DNA from: Thiosulfatimonas sediminis | Lineage (GTDB): Bacteria > Pseudomonadota > Gammaproteobacteria > Thiomicrospirales > Thiomicrospiraceae | Direction of reading: 5' to 3' | Assembly: GCF_011398355.1 (NCBI RefSeq) | Contig: NZ_AP021889.1 | Span: forward strand, 2,356,001 to 2,420,000 | DNA length: 64,000 nt | Part shown: one piece after another, positions 37,500-47,653 of the stretch | Layout of the letters: every line of letters begins with the position of its first letter | Position numbering within the stretch: the first letter of the stretch is position 1 | Position numbers and translations under genes: made by a program | The notes under the pieces: model-generated | The model's database searches: none | What the model was told of the DNA's origin: nothing | Seen by the model: the letters and a program-made list of their open reading frames with translations, nothing else

Positions 37500-37685
37500 T
37501 TATGCTTCCTCTACTTTAAGCAAATAGGAAACTTTATTGATCATTCCACGATTTTCTGGAGTATCAATAACGCTTACTGTTTGGTGCATTTTTCTTAGAC
37601 CAAGACCAGATACACACGCTTTGTGTGCTGGTAAGCGGCCAATGATGCTTTTTACCAGAGTTAATTTAATTTTCTTATCTGACAT
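37500..37685 (-). CDS. rpmD: 50S ribosomal protein L30
   Basis: L30 is a short single-domain protein. The 61-residue product begins [17 protein letters not shown] and has [20 protein letters not shown] 37685 is chosen; an in-frame GTG at 37694 inside the end of rpsE is less likely. TAGGTGAG, overlapping the end of rpsE, serves as ribosome site. The gene exists only in some bacteria. Confidence 0.96.
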   Translation of the reverse strand: MSDKKIKLTLVKSIIGRLPAHKACVSGLGLRKMHQTVSVIDTPENRGMINKVSYLLKVEEA

Positions 37686-37686
37686 C

Positions 37687-38196
37687 TTACTCACCTAGAA
37701 TTTCTGCTACAGACTTACCACGTTTCGCCGCGATCAATTCAGGGCTAGACATTGAAGTCAAAGCGTTAACAGTAGAACGTACGACGTTTACCGGGCGAGT
37801 GGTACCAACGCACTTACAAAGTACGTCATGAACACCTGCAGCTTCAAGAACCGCACGCATCGCACCACCAGCGATTACACCAGTACCCTCAGAAGCAGGT
37901 AGCATAACGATGTTCGCTGCACCTTGCTTGTAATTGATTGGGTATTGGATCGTACCACCTTTAAGGGATACGGATTTCATGTTACGACGAGCTTTTTCCA
38001 TCGCTTTCTTAATTGCGACTGGAACTTCGTTTGCTTTACCACTTCCGTAACCAACTTTACCTTCGCCGTCACCAACAACTGCAAGAGCTGAGAACGCAAA
38101 AATACGCCCACCCTTTACAACTTTAGCAACACGACGAATGCCAACTAGTTTCTCGATCAAAGCATCTTGGCCGTCTTGTAATTCATGTGAAGACAT
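37687..38196 (-). CDS. rpsE: 30S ribosomal protein S5
   Basis: S5 takes part in mRNA decoding accuracy. The 169-residue protein has [27 protein letters not shown] in segments (about 17-45), [17 protein letters not shown] and the C-terminal [14 protein letters not shown]. It lies between rplR and rpmD with short gaps. Length is standard. Confidence 0.98.
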   Translation of the reverse strand: MSSHELQDGQDALIEKLVGIRRVAKVVKGGRIFAFSALAVVGDGEGKVGYGSGKANEVPVAIKKAMEKARRNMKSVSLKGGTIQYPINYKQGAANIVMLPASEGTGVIAGGAMRAVLEAAGVHDVLCKCVGTTRPVNVVRSTVNALTSMSSPELIAAKRGKSVAEILGE

Positions 38197-38208
38197 AATT
38201 TCCTTCCT

Positions 38209-38562
38209 TTAAAATTCAAGACCGTTTTCACGGGCTGATTCAGCTAATTGTTGAACGCGACCGTGGTATTTGAAACCTGAACGATCAAATGCAACCTTGG
38301 TTACACCAGCAGCTTTTGCTTTTTCAGCAACTTTCTGACCAACAACTGCCGCAGCAGATTTGTTTGAACCGTTGCTAATTTCTGATTTAACGTCCGCTTG
38401 TACAGTAGAGCTTGAAGCAACAACCGTGTGACCATCTGCAGCAATAACTTGCGCGTAGATGTGTTGCGTAGAACGGTGAATGCACAAACGTGCCACTTTT
38501 TGTTCTGCGATACGTGCACGGGTCTTCTTAGCTCTACGAAGACGGGCTGATTTCTTATCCAT
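38209..38562 (-). CDS. rplR: 50S ribosomal protein L18
   Basis: L18 binds 5S rRNA. The 117-residue product begins [21 protein letters not shown], with [16 protein letters not shown] (about 26-41) and the terminal [25 protein letters not shown] in segments. Length is normal. It follows rplF by 14 bp. Confidence 0.98.
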   Translation of the reverse strand: MDKKSARLRRAKKTRARIAEQKVARLCIHRSTQHIYAQVIAADGHTVVASSSTVQADVKSEISNGSNKSAAAVVGQKVAEKAKAAGVTKVAFDRSGFKYHGRVQQLAESARENGLEF

Positions 38563-38576
38563 ACTAACTTCCAGCC

Positions 38577-39110
38577 TTATTTCTTCTTAGCTTCTTTACG
38601 TAAAATGCGCTCATCAGCATACTTAACACCTTTGCCTTTGTATGGCTCTGGTGGGCGGTAGCCGCGGATTTCAGCTGCAACTTGACCAACAACTTGCTTA
38701 TCTGCGCCTTTTACAACAATCTCAGTCTGAGTCGGAGTCTCAACCGTAATCCCTTCAGGAATTGCGTGCTCAACCGGATGCGAGAAACCAAGAGTTAGGT
38801 TTAACACTTTACCTTGTGCTGCTGCACGGTAACCAACACCGACAAGCTGTAGACGTTTTTCAAAACCATTTGTCACACCAATAACCATGTTATTGATGAT
38901 TGCACGTGCTGTACCAGCTTGTGACCAACCTTTTACGAAACCTTCGTTAGGTTGACAGATGACTTGACCGTCTTCAACAGAAACTGATACAGCTTCGTTA
39001 AAAGTTTTTGTCAAAGTGTCTTTAGACCCTTTAACAGTTACATTGTTACCATTCACATTGACTTCAACGCCTGCAGGGATAGTAACTGGAGCTTTTGCAA
39101 TTCTAGACAT
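38577..39110 (-). CDS. rplF: 50S ribosomal protein L6
   Basis: L6 supports the GTPase-associated region. The 177-residue protein starts [17 protein letters not shown], has two repeated alpha/beta domains and the C-terminal motif [21 protein letters not shown]. Length is typical (E. coli 177). It lies 11 bp after rpsH. Confidence 0.98.
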   Translation of the reverse strand: MSRIAKAPVTIPAGVEVNVNGNNVTVKGSKDTLTKTFNEAVSVSVEDGQVICQPNEGFVKGWSQAGTARAIINNMVIGVTNGFEKRLQLVGVGYRAAAQGKVLNLTLGFSHPVEHAIPEGITVETPTQTEIVVKGADKQVVGQVAAEIRGYRPPEPYKGKGVKYADERILRKEAKKK

Positions 39111-39121
39111 AATTCAAATCC

Positions 39122-39517
39122 TTATGCTACGTAGCAAATAACTTCACCACCAACACCGGCAGAGCGCGCTTGATGATCCGTCATAATACCTTTAGAGGTT
39201 GAAATCACAGCGATACCTAGACCGCCAATTACGTTTGGTAACTCATCTTTGTTTTTATAAACACGTAGACCTGGACGGCTTACACGTTTAATCATTTCGA
39301 TTACTGGCTTACCGTCAAAATACTTAAGATCGACAGATAACTCAGGCTTACCATTGTTTTCATTAATGCTGAATGCAGAGATATAACCTTCTTCATTCAA
39401 AACTTTAGCAACCGCTGCTTTAACTTTAGATGAAGGCATAATCACGTTCGCGTGACCGGCAATTTGCCCGTTACGGATGCGTGTTAACATATCAGCGATT
39501 GGATCAGACATACTCAT
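39122..39517 (-). CDS. rpsH: 30S ribosomal protein S8
   Basis: S8 organises the 16S central domain and, in E. coli, represses this operon. The 131-residue protein begins [18 protein letters not shown] and ends with [11 protein letters not shown]; the [19 protein letters not shown] motif is present. ATG 39517 (MSM) matches the E. coli start better than the second ATG. AAGGAT precedes it. Confidence 0.98.
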   Translation of the reverse strand: MSMSDPIADMLTRIRNGQIAGHANVIMPSSKVKAAVAKVLNEEGYISAFSINENNGKPELSVDLKYFDGKPVIEMIKRVSRPGLRVYKNKDELPNVIGGLGIAVISTSKGIMTDHQARSAGVGGEVICYVA

Positions 39518-39529
39518 AGATATTTATCC

Positions 39530-39835
39530 TTACCAACTAGCTTTTCTTAAACCAGGAACATCACCTTGCATCGTCATTTGACGAAGCATATTACGTGATA
39601 AACCAAACTTTCTGTATACACCGTGTGGACGGCCAGTAATACGACAACGGTTACGTTGACGAACGGCAGCACCATCACGAGGCAATTTACTTAATACATC
39701 AACTGCATCCATACGATCAGCAAATTCTGTCGTTGGGTTGCTGATGATTTTTTTCAGTTCAGCGCGCTTTGCAGCGTAACGCTCAACCATTTTCGCGCGT
39801 TTGACTTCGCGAGCAATCATAGATTTCTTAGCCAT
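39530..39835 (-). CDS. rpsN: 30S ribosomal protein S14 (zinc-free form)
   Basis: S14 helps assemble the 30S head. The 101-residue product is the long, zinc-independent form: only one cysteine remains ([12 protein letters not shown]), so the four-cysteine zinc site of short S14 is absent. The end [15 protein letters not shown] is standard. Length matches E. coli S14 (101). Confidence 0.98.
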   Translation of the reverse strand: MAKKSMIAREVKRAKMVERYAAKRAELKKIISNPTTEFADRMDAVDVLSKLPRDGAAVRQRNRCRITGRPHGVYRKFGLSRNMLRQMTMQGDVPGLRKASW

Positions 39836-39846
39836 TAGAAGACCTC

Positions 39847-40386
39847 TTATTTCTTGAACGGGAAATTAAAAGCTTCTAAAAGAGCTTTCGCTTCAGCGTT
39901 CGTTTTCGCAGTCGTTGTGAAGTTGATGTCCATCCCGCGGATTTTGTCAACTTTCTCAAATACGATTTCTGGGAAAATGATTTGCTCTTTAAGACCCATA
40001 TTGTAGTTACCACGGCCATCAAACCCTTTTGGATTGATACCACGGAAGTCACGAACACGAGGAAGCGCGATGTTAACTAAACGATCTAGGAATTCGTACA
40101 TACGCTTACCACGTAATGTCACTTTACAACCTAGAGGGTAACCATCACGAACTTTAAAGCTAGCAACTGATTTACGAGCAAGCGTGCGCATTGCTTTTTG
40201 ACCAGTAATTGCTTCCATATCCGCAACTGCGTTATCCAGAAGTTTTTTATCGCCAATTGCTTCACCCACACCCATGTTCAAGGTGATTTTGGTTAGCTTT
40301 GGCACTTCCATAACGGATTTATAGCCAAATTGTTCTTTCAACTGAAGAACAACTCGTTCTTTGTACTGTTGTTGTAGTCTTGCCAT
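39847..40386 (-). CDS. rplE: 50S ribosomal protein L5
   Basis: L5 binds 5S rRNA and the P-site tRNA side. The 179-residue protein starts [20 protein letters not shown] and has [31 protein letters not shown] and [11 protein letters not shown]. Length is the same as E. coli (179). It precedes rpsN by 11 bp. Confidence 0.98.
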   Translation of the reverse strand: MARLQQQYKERVVLQLKEQFGYKSVMEVPKLTKITLNMGVGEAIGDKKLLDNAVADMEAITGQKAMRTLARKSVASFKVRDGYPLGCKVTLRGKRMYEFLDRLVNIALPRVRDFRGINPKGFDGRGNYNMGLKEQIIFPEIVFEKVDKIRGMDINFTTTAKTNAEAKALLEAFNFPFKK

Positions 40387-40400
40387 CTCTCTACCCTTTA

Positions 40401-40715
40401 TTAAGCGTCAACCGCTTTTCCAGTAGATTTAAAGAAGCGGATTTTAGCCTCGCCTTCAACTTTATAGCCAATCTTGTCAGCTTTATTCGTTTCTGGGTTA
40501 ACTAGCGCCACATTTGAAGCATCAATAGGCATTTCTTTAGAAACAATACCACCTTGAACACCAGTCATAGGATTACCTTTGCTGTGCTTTTTAACTAGGT
40601 TGATACCATCTACTAATACTTTACCGTTTGCCATAACAGAAGAAACCGAACCACGCTTTCCTTTGTCTTTACCGGCTAGGACGATTACTTCGTCACCTTT
40701 TCTTAAACGATTCAT
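40401..40715 (-). CDS. rplX: 50S ribosomal protein L24
   Basis: L24 starts 50S assembly by binding the 5' end of 23S rRNA. The 104-residue protein has the KOW motif [22 protein letters not shown] near the N-terminus and [13 protein letters not shown]. It lies 10 bp after rplN. Confidence 0.98.
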   Translation of the reverse strand: MNRLRKGDEVIVLAGKDKGKRGSVSSVMANGKVLVDGINLVKKHSKGNPMTGVQGGIVSKEMPIDASNVALVNPETNKADKIGYKVEGEAKIRFFKSTGKAVDA

Positions 40716-40725
40716 TACTTCTTCC

Positions 40726-41094
40726 TTATAAAACTTCAGGAGCTAATGAAACAATTTTCATAAACTTATCGTTACGTAGCTCACGAGTTACTGGTCCGAA
40801 GATACGAGTTCCGATCGGCTCATGCTTCGCATTCAAGATAACGGCAGCGTTACCATCAAATCTGATTTTTGAACCGTCTGGACGACGTACGCCGCTAGCC
40901 GTACGAACGACTACTGCATTGTAAACATCACCTTTCTTCACTTTTCCGCGTGGTGCAGCTTCTTTTACACTCACTTTAATCACGTCACCAACGTTGGCAT
41001 AACGACGGTGCGAACCGCCTAGCACTTTAATACATTGGACGCGGCGTGCTCCGCTGTTATCAGCGACATCAAGCACAGTTTGCATCTGAATCAT
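40726..41094 (-). CDS. rplN: 50S ribosomal protein L14
   Basis: L14 forms inter-subunit bridges. The 122-residue product starts [19 protein letters not shown] and has [20 protein letters not shown] and the end [14 protein letters not shown] 41094 is chosen because the family starts there; a longer frame to 41160 reads into the leader. It is the first gene of the spc operon, 150 bp after rpsQ. Confidence 0.98.
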   Translation of the reverse strand: MIQMQTVLDVADNSGARRVQCIKVLGGSHRRYANVGDVIKVSVKEAAPRGKVKKGDVYNAVVVRTASGVRRPDGSKIRFDGNAAVILNAKHEPIGTRIFGPVTRELRNDKFMKIVSLAPEVL

Positions 41095-41208
41095 GGTGGG
41101 ACTCCATCCATAAATTAAAATTACAAGTAGCACAAAAACCACCGAAAAGTGCAGTCCCAATTTATAAACTGGCTTGCGACTCTAAGGTGGCTTTCGGAAA
41201 TTGCGCGA

Positions 41209-41214
41209 ATTATA
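41209..41214 (-). promoter_or_regulatory. -10 of the probable spc-operon promoter
   Basis: TATAAT (minus strand) followed by TCGCGC lies in the 150-bp rpsQ-rplN gap, the same place as the E. coli spc promoter. The GC-rich discriminator fits stringent control. The -35 hexamer is not clear. Confidence 0.6.
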
Positions 41215-41244
41215 TCAACTAATCCACGCAATTGCTAGCAAAAA

Positions 41245-41508
41245 TTAAATTTTCGCTTTTTCGTCAATTTGAACTAAAGTCCATGACTTACTTTTTGAAA
41301 TTGGTGCTGTTTCAGCAATTGTTACTGTGTCACCGATTCCAGCAGTGTTACCTGCATCATGAGCCATTAGCTTAGTTGAACGTTTAACGAATTTTTTGTA
41401 CTTTGGGTGTTTGATGAAACGCGCAATTTGAACAACGATAGAGTCGTTCATTTTGTTGCTTACAACAACACCTTGTACGGTACGTGCATTATTCTCTTGA
41501 CCAGCCAT
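41245..41508 (-). CDS. rpsQ: 30S ribosomal protein S17
   Basis: S17 is an OB-fold primary binder of 16S rRNA. The 87-residue protein has [41 protein letters not shown] and [20 protein letters not shown] in segments. Length is normal. It ends the S10 operon after rpmC with 2 bp between. Confidence 0.98.
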   Translation of the reverse strand: MAGQENNARTVQGVVVSNKMNDSIVVQIARFIKHPKYKKFVKRSTKLMAHDAGNTAGIGDTVTIAETAPISKSKSWTLVQIDEKAKI

Positions 41509-41510
41509 CT

Positions 41511-41702
41511 TTACTTACTCACTTTTTGACGAATGATGGTTTTAACTCGTGCGATAGTACGACGGACTTTTTTAAGTCCTGCAGAGTTAGATAACTGACC
41601 TGTTGAATGTTGCATTCTTAGGTTGAATTGCTCTTTACGAAGTTCTAATAACTCGTTACGCAGCTCTTCAACTGTTTTTTCGTTTAATTCTTTCGCAGTC
41701 AT
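41511..41702 (-). CDS. rpmC: 50S ribosomal protein L29
   Basis: L29 lies at the peptide exit tunnel. The 63-residue, two-helix protein contains [23 protein letters not shown] and [16 protein letters not shown]. Length is normal. It is separated from rplP and rpsQ by 1-2 bp. Confidence 0.98.
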   Translation of the reverse strand: MTAKELNEKTVEELRNELLELRKEQFNLRMQHSTGQLSNSAGLKKVRRTIARVKTIIRQKVSK

Positions 41703-41703
41703 C

Positions 41704-42117
41704 TTACATCACCGTTCTAGTTACAACTTGTGTTTTGAATGGTAGTTTAGCAGCCGCTAAAGCAAACGCTTCGCGAGCTAGAACTTCATTCACACCTTGC
41801 ATTTCAAATAGGACACGGCCTGGCTGAATTTGAGCAACCCAGTACTCAACTGAACCTTTACCTTTACCCATACGCACTTCAAGTGGTTTGTTAGTAATTG
41901 GTTTGTCAGGGAAAACACGAATCCAAATCTTCGCGCCACGTTTTACGTGACGAGTCATAACACGACGACCAGCTTCGATTTGACGTGAAGTCATACGTCC
42001 GCGTTCTAGAGCCTTAAGACCGAAATCACCAAAGCTAACTTTGTTCCCAGCTTGCGCTAGACCACGGTTACGACCCTTTTGTACTTTTCTAAATTTTGTA
42101 CGTTTAGGCATTAACAT
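41704..42117 (-). CDS. rplP: 50S ribosomal protein L16
   Basis: L16 organises the A-site region of 23S rRNA. The 137-residue protein begins [19 protein letters not shown], matching [11 protein letters not shown] of E. coli, which fixes the start at 42117. It has the [29 protein letters not shown] region in segments. It follows rpsC by 14 bp. Confidence 0.98.
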   Translation of the reverse strand: MLMPKRTKFRKVQKGRNRGLAQAGNKVSFGDFGLKALERGRMTSRQIEAGRRVMTRHVKRGAKIWIRVFPDKPITNKPLEVRMGKGKGSVEYWVAQIQPGRVLFEMQGVNEVLAREAFALAAAKLPFKTQVVTRTVM

Positions 42118-42131
42118 AGTGAGTTATCCTT

Positions 42132-42809
42132 TTATTTACGGCCTTTTTTGCCCTTAGAATCATTGCTATCCAGAGCCAGCTTACCAAGCTTCTCACCTTT
42201 GAAAATCCACACTTTCACACCGATCTTACCGTAGGTAGTATCCGCTTCATAAGTTGCATAATCAATATCCGCACGGAATGTGTGCAAAGGTACACGACCT
42301 TCACGATACCATTCAGCACGAGCAATGTCTGCACCGTTAAGACGACCAGAAACCGTAACTTTGATACCTTCTGCACCAAGACGCATTGCATTCCCTACCG
42401 CGCGCTTCATCGCACGACGGAACTGAATACGTTTTTCAAGTTGTTGAGCAATTGATTGCCCAACCAACTTAGCGTCTAGTTCAGGTTTTTTAATTTCTTC
42501 GATGTTGATGTTAACTGGCATACCAGTCTTCTTAGAAAGAGACTGCTTTAGCTTTTCAATGTCTTCACCTTTTTTACCAATAACCACACCAGGACGAGCC
42601 GTGTGGATCGTGACACGAACACCGTTCGCTACACGTTCGATATTGATAGCAGACACAGAAGCATGACCCAGCTTTTCATTTAATTCTTTACGAATTTCAA
42701 CATCACTTACTAAGAAGTCAGAATAGTTTTTGCTATCTGCATACCAGCGAGCATTCCAATCTCTAGTAATACCAAGACGAATCCCGACCGGATTTACTTT
42801 TTGACCCAT
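42132..42809 (-). CDS. rpsC: 30S ribosomal protein S3
   Basis: S3 shapes the mRNA entry channel. The 225-residue protein has [20 protein letters not shown] at the start, the KH motif [14 protein letters not shown] (about 76-89) and the second domain with [20 protein letters not shown]. The C-terminal tail is short. It lies between rplV and rplP. Confidence 0.98.
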   Translation of the reverse strand: MGQKVNPVGIRLGITRDWNARWYADSKNYSDFLVSDVEIRKELNEKLGHASVSAINIERVANGVRVTIHTARPGVVIGKKGEDIEKLKQSLSKKTGMPVNINIEEIKKPELDAKLVGQSIAQQLEKRIQFRRAMKRAVGNAMRLGAEGIKVTVSGRLNGADIARAEWYREGRVPLHTFRADIDYATYEADTTYGKIGVKVWIFKGEKLGKLALDSNDSKGKKGRK

Positions 42810-42820
42810 TCTGATTCTCC

Positions 42821-43153
42821 TTATTTCTCGCCCACAGACACGGTTAGGTGACTGGTGCGTTTTAAGATACGGTTACCGCGACCTTTAGCACGAGCGCGCA
42901 TACGCTTCATGACTGGCCCTTCGTTTACGAAGACAGCAGTGACTGATAACTCATCGATATCCATACCGTTGTTGTTTTCAGCGTTGGCAATTGCAGAGTT
43001 CAATACTTTTTTGAACAATGCCGCTGCTTTTTTATCGCTGAACGCAAGGATGTTTACCGCTTGTTCAACATTCTTTCCACGGATTAAGTCAGCGACCAAA
43101 CGCGCTTTTTGTGGAGAGATACGGGCAAATTTATGTGTTGCACTTACTTGCAT
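42821..43153 (-). CDS. rplV: 50S ribosomal protein L22
   Basis: L22 reaches into the exit tunnel with its long beta hairpin; the tip here is [21 protein letters not shown] in segments (about 81-101), where macrolide resistance changes occur in other bacteria. The 110-residue protein starts [20 protein letters not shown]. Length is standard. Confidence 0.98.
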   Translation of the reverse strand: MQVSATHKFARISPQKARLVADLIRGKNVEQAVNILAFSDKKAAALFKKVLNSAIANAENNNGMDIDELSVTAVFVNEGPVMKRMRARAKGRGNRILKRTSHLTVSVGEK

Positions 43154-43165
43154 CTTGAACTCCTA

Positions 43166-43441
43166 TTAACGTTTCGCTTTCTTATCCGCAGCGTGACCGC
43201 GATAATAACGTGTTTGAGAGAATTCACCTAGTTTGTGGCCAACCATGTTTTCGGAAACGTAAACAGGGATGTGCTCTTTACCATTGTGAACGGCAATTGT
43301 TAGACCAATCATTTCAGGCAAGATCATCGAACGACGTGACCAAGTCTTGATTGGACGCTTATTACCAGATTCTTGTGCCTCTTCCACCTTTTTATAAAGG
43401 TGGTGATCAACAAAAGGTCCTTTTTTAACTGAACGTGGCAT
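43166..43441 (-). CDS. rpsS: 30S ribosomal protein S19
   Basis: S19 sits in the 30S head with S13. The 91-residue protein begins [20 protein letters not shown] and has [25 protein letters not shown] in segments, then [16 protein letters not shown]. Length is normal. It lies 19 bp after rplB. Confidence 0.98.
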   Translation of the reverse strand: MPRSVKKGPFVDHHLYKKVEEAQESGNKRPIKTWSRRSMILPEMIGLTIAVHNGKEHIPVYVSENMVGHKLGEFSQTRYYRGHAADKKAKR

Positions 43442-43460
43442 CAGTGTCCTTCCTTATTAC

Positions 43461-44285
43461 TTATTTACGGCGGCGTACGATCATGTTATCAGTACGCTTG
43501 TTGCTACGAGTCTTCTTACCTTTAGTCGGAACACCCCATGGCGTAACAGGGTTACGACCACCAGAAGTACGACCTTCACCACCACCGTGCGGGTGATCAA
43601 CCGGGTTCATCGCCACACCACGAACGGTAGGACGAACACCACGCCAGCGCATTGCACCAGCTTTACCGATTTTACGAAGACTGTGTTCTGAGTTACCGAC
43701 TTCGCCGACTGTTGCTTTACATTCAGCAAGAATCTTACGCAGTTCACCAGAACGTAGCTTAACAAGAACGTAAGCACCGTCTTTACCAGCGATAGACACA
43801 GATGCACCGGCTGAACGAGCAATTTGCCCGCCTTTACCAGGACGCATTTCAACATTGTGTACAACAGTACCCACTGGAATGTTACGTAAAGGTAGACAGT
43901 TACCTACTTTGATCGAAACATGTTCACCGGCTTCGACAACATCACCAGCTTGCATATTTTTTGCTGCTAGGATGTAAGCACGAGCACCATCAGCATATTT
44001 CAATAATGCGATATGCGCTGTACGGTTCGGATCATATTCAAGACGCTCAACCGTTGCAGGAACACCTTCTTTAGAACGTTTGAAATCAACCATACGGTAG
44101 TGTTGCTTATGACCACCACCTTGGTGACGAACTGTGATACGACCGTTATTGTTACGACCACCAGATTTCGACTTCTTCTCTAGTAGCGCAGCGTGTGGCT
44201 TACCTTTATGCAAAGTAGGCTCAACGATACTTACGACAAAGCGGCGACCCGGAGAAGTCGGTTTTGACTTTTTAATAATTGCCAT
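43461..44285 (-). CDS. rplB: 50S ribosomal protein L2
   Basis: L2 is essential for subunit association and peptidyl transfer. The 274-residue protein has the [24 protein letters not shown] start, the [21 protein letters not shown] motif and the conserved [19 protein letters not shown] near the C-terminus, with the H of the peptidyl-transferase site region. Length matches E. coli (273). Confidence 0.98.
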   Translation of the reverse strand: MAIIKKSKPTSPGRRFVVSIVEPTLHKGKPHAALLEKKSKSGGRNNNGRITVRHQGGGHKQHYRMVDFKRSKEGVPATVERLEYDPNRTAHIALLKYADGARAYILAAKNMQAGDVVEAGEHVSIKVGNCLPLRNIPVGTVVHNVEMRPGKGGQIARSAGASVSIAGKDGAYVLVKLRSGELRKILAECKATVGEVGNSEHSLRKIGKAGAMRWRGVRPTVRGVAMNPVDHPHGGGEGRTSGGRNPVTPWGVPTKGKKTRSNKRTDNMIVRRRK

Positions 44286-44296
44286 TATTTAACTCC

Positions 44297-44593
44297 TTAC
44301 TCAGCAGCCGCAAAGTCGATTTCTTGACCAGCAACTAGACGCACGATAGCTTTACGCACACCGTTACGACGACCAGCACGACCTTTGAACACTTTGCGCT
44401 TACCATTAATGTTAATCATGTTTACAGACTGCACTTTTACACCGAAAAGGGTCTCAACAGCCGCTTTCACTTCTGTTTTTGTTGCAGTTTGCATAACTTT
44501 AAACACGTACTGCTCTGATGCATCAGCCATCATCGCTGCTTTTTCAGAAACGTGTGGTGCTAGCAATACACTTAGAATACGCTCTTGATTCAT
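44297..44593 (-). CDS. rplW: 50S ribosomal protein L23
   Basis: L23 forms the docking site for trigger factor and SRP at the tunnel exit. The 98-residue protein has [41 protein letters not shown] and [14 protein letters not shown]. Its start overlaps the rplD stop by 4 bp, suggesting coupling. Confidence 0.98.
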   Translation of the reverse strand: MNQERILSVLLAPHVSEKAAMMADASEQYVFKVMQTATKTEVKAAVETLFGVKVQSVNMININGKRKVFKGRAGRRNGVRKAIVRLVAGQEIDFAAAE

Positions 44594-45210
44594 GCTAATT
44601 GCTCCTCTAACTGCTTAACTGCACCTTGAGTCATCACAACGGTCTGGAAACCAATTAGGCTTACCGGATCAACTGATGCTGCATCACATACGTCTGCTGC
44701 ATACAAGTTACGTGCAGAAAGATACAAATACTCGTCAAAACCTTCTGTTACAACCAGTGCATCAGAGACGTTTAGTTGTGCAAGTTTTGCTTTAAATTCT
44801 TTTGTCTTAGGGGCATCAATTTTGAAATCATCAACCACAACTAGGCGACCAGAACGATTAAGCTCAGCAATAATCGAACGCATCGCACCGCGATACATCT
44901 TCTTATTTACTTTTTGAGAAAAATCACGGTTGTGACCTGGGAATGCACGACCACCGCCAACCCATACCGGGCTACGAGTCGTACCGGCACGCGCACGGCC
45001 AGTCCCTTTTTGACGCCATGGCTTAGCTCCGCCACCGCTTACCGCTGCGCGGTTCTTTTGACCTTTAGTACCAGAACGACCGGCATTCATGTATGCAGTC
45101 ACTACTTGGTGAACCAAAGATTCATTAAATTCAACAGCAAAAAGAGCATCAGAAACTGAAACAGTCCCGTTTTCTTTACCTGTTGCTAGTTCAATAACAT
45201 TTAAATCCAT
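44590..45210 (-). CDS. rplD: 50S ribosomal protein L4
   Basis: L4 binds 23S rRNA and, in E. coli, regulates the S10 operon. The 206-residue protein has [43 protein letters not shown] in segments (about 46-85). ATG 45210 ([11 protein letters not shown]) is chosen, with AAGGTGG upstream; an upstream GTG is less likely. The S10 leader here is short, so L4 attenuation as in E. coli is not evident. Confidence 0.98.
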   Translation of the reverse strand: MDLNVIELATGKENGTVSVSDALFAVEFNESLVHQVVTAYMNAGRSGTKGQKNRAAVSGGGAKPWRQKGTGRARAGTTRSPVWVGGGRAFPGHNRDFSQKVNKKMYRGAMRSIIAELNRSGRLVVVDDFKIDAPKTKEFKAKLAQLNVSDALVVTEGFDEYLYLSARNLYAADVCDAASVDPVSLIGFQTVVMTQGAVKQLEEQLA

Positions 45211-45220
45211 CGTGCCCACC

Positions 45221-45856
45221 TTACTTCACAGCTTTACGAACAATAACTGTACCGTTCTTAGCACCTGGGACCGCACCACGAATTAGTAATAATCCGTTTT
45301 CTGCATCCACTTTGACCAAGTCTAAGTTCAGGGTTGTTTGACGTACAGCACCCATGTGTCCAGACATTTTCTTACCTTTGAAAACGCGACCTGGAGTCTG
45401 GTTTTGACCGATAGAACCGTTTGAACGGTGAGACAATGAGTTACCGTGAGTCGCATCTTGCATACGGAAGTTGTGACGCTTAATACCACCTTGGAAACCT
45501 TTACCTTTGGTAGTACCCGTCACATCTACCACTGCGATGTCGTTAAAACGCTCAACAGTTAGCTCAGAACCGATTTCTAGTCCTTCGATATCCGCAGCAT
45601 CTGCACGGAATTCCCAAAGACCTTCACCTGCTTCAACACCTGCTTTCGCAAAGTGACCAGCTGCAGGCTTGTTTACACGACCAGCGTGCACAGTACCAGT
45701 TGTTACCTGGATAGCAGAATAACCATCTGTGTCAATCGTTTTGATTTGAGTGATGCGATTCGGGTTTACTTGTACTACAGTAACCGGAGTCGAAACACCT
45801 TCATCGTTGAAAACACGAGTCATTCCGATTTTTTTACCAATGATACCAATACTCAT
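45221..45856 (-). CDS. rplC: 50S ribosomal protein L3
   Basis: L3 starts 50S assembly near the peptidyl-transferase centre. The 211-residue protein begins [16 protein letters not shown] and has [45 protein letters not shown] in segments, with the glutamine that is methylated by PrmB in other bacteria near GQNQTPG. Length is normal. Confidence 0.98.
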   Translation of the reverse strand: MSIGIIGKKIGMTRVFNDEGVSTPVTVVQVNPNRITQIKTIDTDGYSAIQVTTGTVHAGRVNKPAAGHFAKAGVEAGEGLWEFRADAADIEGLEIGSELTVERFNDIAVVDVTGTTKGKGFQGGIKRHNFRMQDATHGNSLSHRSNGSIGQNQTPGRVFKGKKMSGHMGAVRQTTLNLDLVKVDAENGLLLIRGAVPGAKNGTVIVRKAVK

Positions 45857-45919
45857 ATCATTAACCTCATTATTATAAATCTGTCAGTCATTACGATTGA
45901 TGACTAACCGAACAATTGC

Positions 45920-46231
45920 TTAGTGCAATTCAAGTTGTACGTCAACACCAGCAGCCAAATCTAGTTTCATCAGGGCATCAACTGTTTTATCAGTTGGGTC
46001 AACGATGTCTAGCAGACGTTTGTGAGTACGAAGTTCGTACTGATCACGCGCGTCTTTATTGACGTGTGGAGAGACTAAAACTGTGAAACGCTCTTTACGC
46101 GTCGGCATTGGGATCGGACCACGAACCTGTGCACCAGTACGCTTTGCAGTTTCCGTAATCTCGCGCGCAGACTGATCGATCAGACGGTGATCGAATGCCT
46201 TTAAGCGGATACGAATGTTTTGAGTCGCCAT
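45920..46231 (-). CDS. rpsJ: 30S ribosomal protein S10
   Basis: S10 also serves as NusE in antitermination with NusB and NusG. The 103-residue protein starts [19 protein letters not shown] and has [20 protein letters not shown] and [21 protein letters not shown] 46231 is chosen; a longer frame to 46291 reads into the leader. It heads the S10 operon under the promoter at 46300-46328. Confidence 0.98.
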   Translation of the reverse strand: MATQNIRIRLKAFDHRLIDQSAREITETAKRTGAQVRGPIPMPTRKERFTVLVSPHVNKDARDQYELRTHKRLLDIVDPTDKTVDALMKLDLAAGVDVQLELH

Positions 46232-46299
46232 AATATTTCTCTCAAACTGTTGATTAGAAAAACAAGCAATAAAAATTTGCTTGCAAACCAAGGTCGCGA

Positions 46300-46328
46300 A
46301 TTATACCAGTCTTTTTTTTTAAAAACAA
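46300..46328 (-). promoter_or_regulatory. Sigma-70 promoter of the S10 operon
   Basis: On the minus strand TTGTTT (46323-46328), 17 bp including a 9-A tract, TATAAT (46300-46305), then TCGCGACC. The leader to rpsJ is about 60 nt, far shorter than the 170-nt E. coli S10 leader. It lies directly after the tuf terminator. Confidence 0.8.
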
Positions 46329-46342
46329 CTATTTAGCACACA

Positions 46343-46374
46343 ACAAAAAAGGGAGCCAAAGCTCCCTTTTTTGA
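46343..46374 (-). terminator. Terminator of the str operon (after tuf)
   Basis: AAAAAAGGGAGC (46345-46356) pairs with GCTCCCTTTTTT (46361-46372) around four bases; T runs on both strands. It separates the str and S10 operons. Confidence 0.93.
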
Positions 46375-46406
46375 TACCGATATTGCTAACGCAAAATCTT
46401 TCGCGA

Positions 46407-47591
46407 TTACGCTAGGATTTTTGCTACAACACCTGCACCAACAGTACGACCACCTTCACGGATTGCGAAACGTAGACCTTCTGACATTGCGATCGGGTTG
46501 ATCAATTCAATTGTCATCTGTACGTTATCACCAGGCATAACCATCTCAATACCTTCTGGCAATTGACATGCACCTGTTACATCCGTTGTACGGAAGTAAA
46601 ACTGTGGGCGGTAACCGTTGAAGAATGGCGTATGACGACCACCTTCATCTTTTGATAGTACGTAGATTTCTGACTCAAATTTAGTGTGCGGCTTAACCGA
46701 ACCTTTGTGAGCTAGAACTTGACCACGCTCGATGTCTTCACGCTTTGTACCACGTAGTAGAATACCTACGTTATCCCCTGCTTCACCTTGGTCAAGCAGT
46801 TTACGGAACATTTCAACACCGGTTACTGTCGTCTCTTGAGTATCACGGATACCAACGATTTCAACTGTCTCACCAACTTTGATGATACCTGTCTCGATAC
46901 GTCCTGTTGCTACCGTTCCACGACCTTGGATAGAGAAGATATCTTCTACTGGCATTAGGAATGGCTTGTCTGTTTCACGAGTCGGCTCTGGGATGTAGCT
47001 GTCTAGCGCGTCAACCAATTCACCAATCTTAGCAACGTAAGCTTCGTCACCTTCGATTGCTTTTAGAGCAGAACCGATAATGACTGGCGTGTCGTCACCT
47101 GGGAAGTCGTATTCGTCAAGAAGCTCACGGATTTCCATCTCGACTAGCTCTAGTAGCTCTTCGTCATCAACCATGTCTGCTTTGTTTAGGAATACAACGA
47201 TGTATGGTACACCAACCTGACGTGATAGCAGGATGTGCTCACGCGTCTGTGGCATCGGGCCATCTGCTGCTGAACATACTAGGATTGCACCGTCCATCTG
47301 TGCCGCACCGGTGATCATGTTTTTAACATAATCCGCGTGTCCTGGGCAGTCAACGTGCGCGTAGTGACGAGCCGCTGACTCGTATTCTACGTGGGCAGTT
47401 GAAATCGTGATACCACGCTCACGCTCTTCTGGAGCGTTGTCGATTGAACCGTAATCTTTAACGTCGCCACCGAATTTCGCACCTTGTACGATTGTTAGTG
47501 CCGCAGTAAGAGTTGTCTTACCATGGTCAACGTGACCGATAGTACCTACGTTTACGTGCGGTTTCGAACGTTCAAACTTTGCTTTTGCCAT
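46407..47591 (-). CDS. tufA: Elongation factor Tu, copy 1
   Basis: EF-Tu delivers aminoacyl-tRNA to the ribosome as a GTP complex. The 394-residue protein has GHVDHGKT (19-26), DCPGHADY (81-88) and NKAD (136-139). The product is identical to copy 2 at 62776-63960; the genes differ by about ten synonymous bases that I can count, three of them in the last three sense codons before the stop. It follows fusA as in the str operon. A small stem AGCGGC/GCCGCT (47613-47629) precedes it. The terminator at 46343-46374 ends the unit. Confidence 0.98.
   Translation of the reverse strand: MAKAKFERSKPHVNVGTIGHVDHGKTTLTAALTIVQGAKFGGDVKDYGSIDNAPEERERGITISTAHVEYESAARHYAHVDCPGHADYVKNMITGAAQMDGAILVCSAADGPMPQTREHILLSRQVGVPYIVVFLNKADMVDDEELLELVEMEIRELLDEYDFPGDDTPVIIGSALKAIEGDEAYVAKIGELVDALDSYIPEPTRETDKPFLMPVEDIFSIQGRGTVATGRIETGIIKVGETVEIVGIRDTQETTVTGVEMFRKLLDQGEAGDNVGILLRGTKREDIERGQVLAHKGSVKPHTKFESEIYVLSKDEGGRHTPFFNGYRPQFYFRTTDVTGACQLPEGIEMVMPGDNVQMTIELINPIAMSEGLRFAIREGGRTVGAGVVAKILA
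46407..47591 (-). repeat. Near-identical 1185-bp duplication (tuf), other copy at 62776-63960
   Basis: The two tuf genes are direct repeats about 16.4 kb apart on the same strand, nearly identical in DNA (about ten silent changes by eye). Such pairs are kept alike by gene conversion and can support recombination. Confidence 0.97.
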
Positions 47592-47653
47592 TAGTAAATT
47601 ACCTTTGTTAAAAGCGGCTTATCGCCGCTCTAGTTTAAAAGTGAAATAAAAAT

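Noticed and set aside
47613-47629. A terminator between fusA and tufA
   Set aside because: AGCGGC/GCCGCT is only 6 bp and is followed by TTTTAACAAA, so it is more likely a minor intercistronic hairpin.
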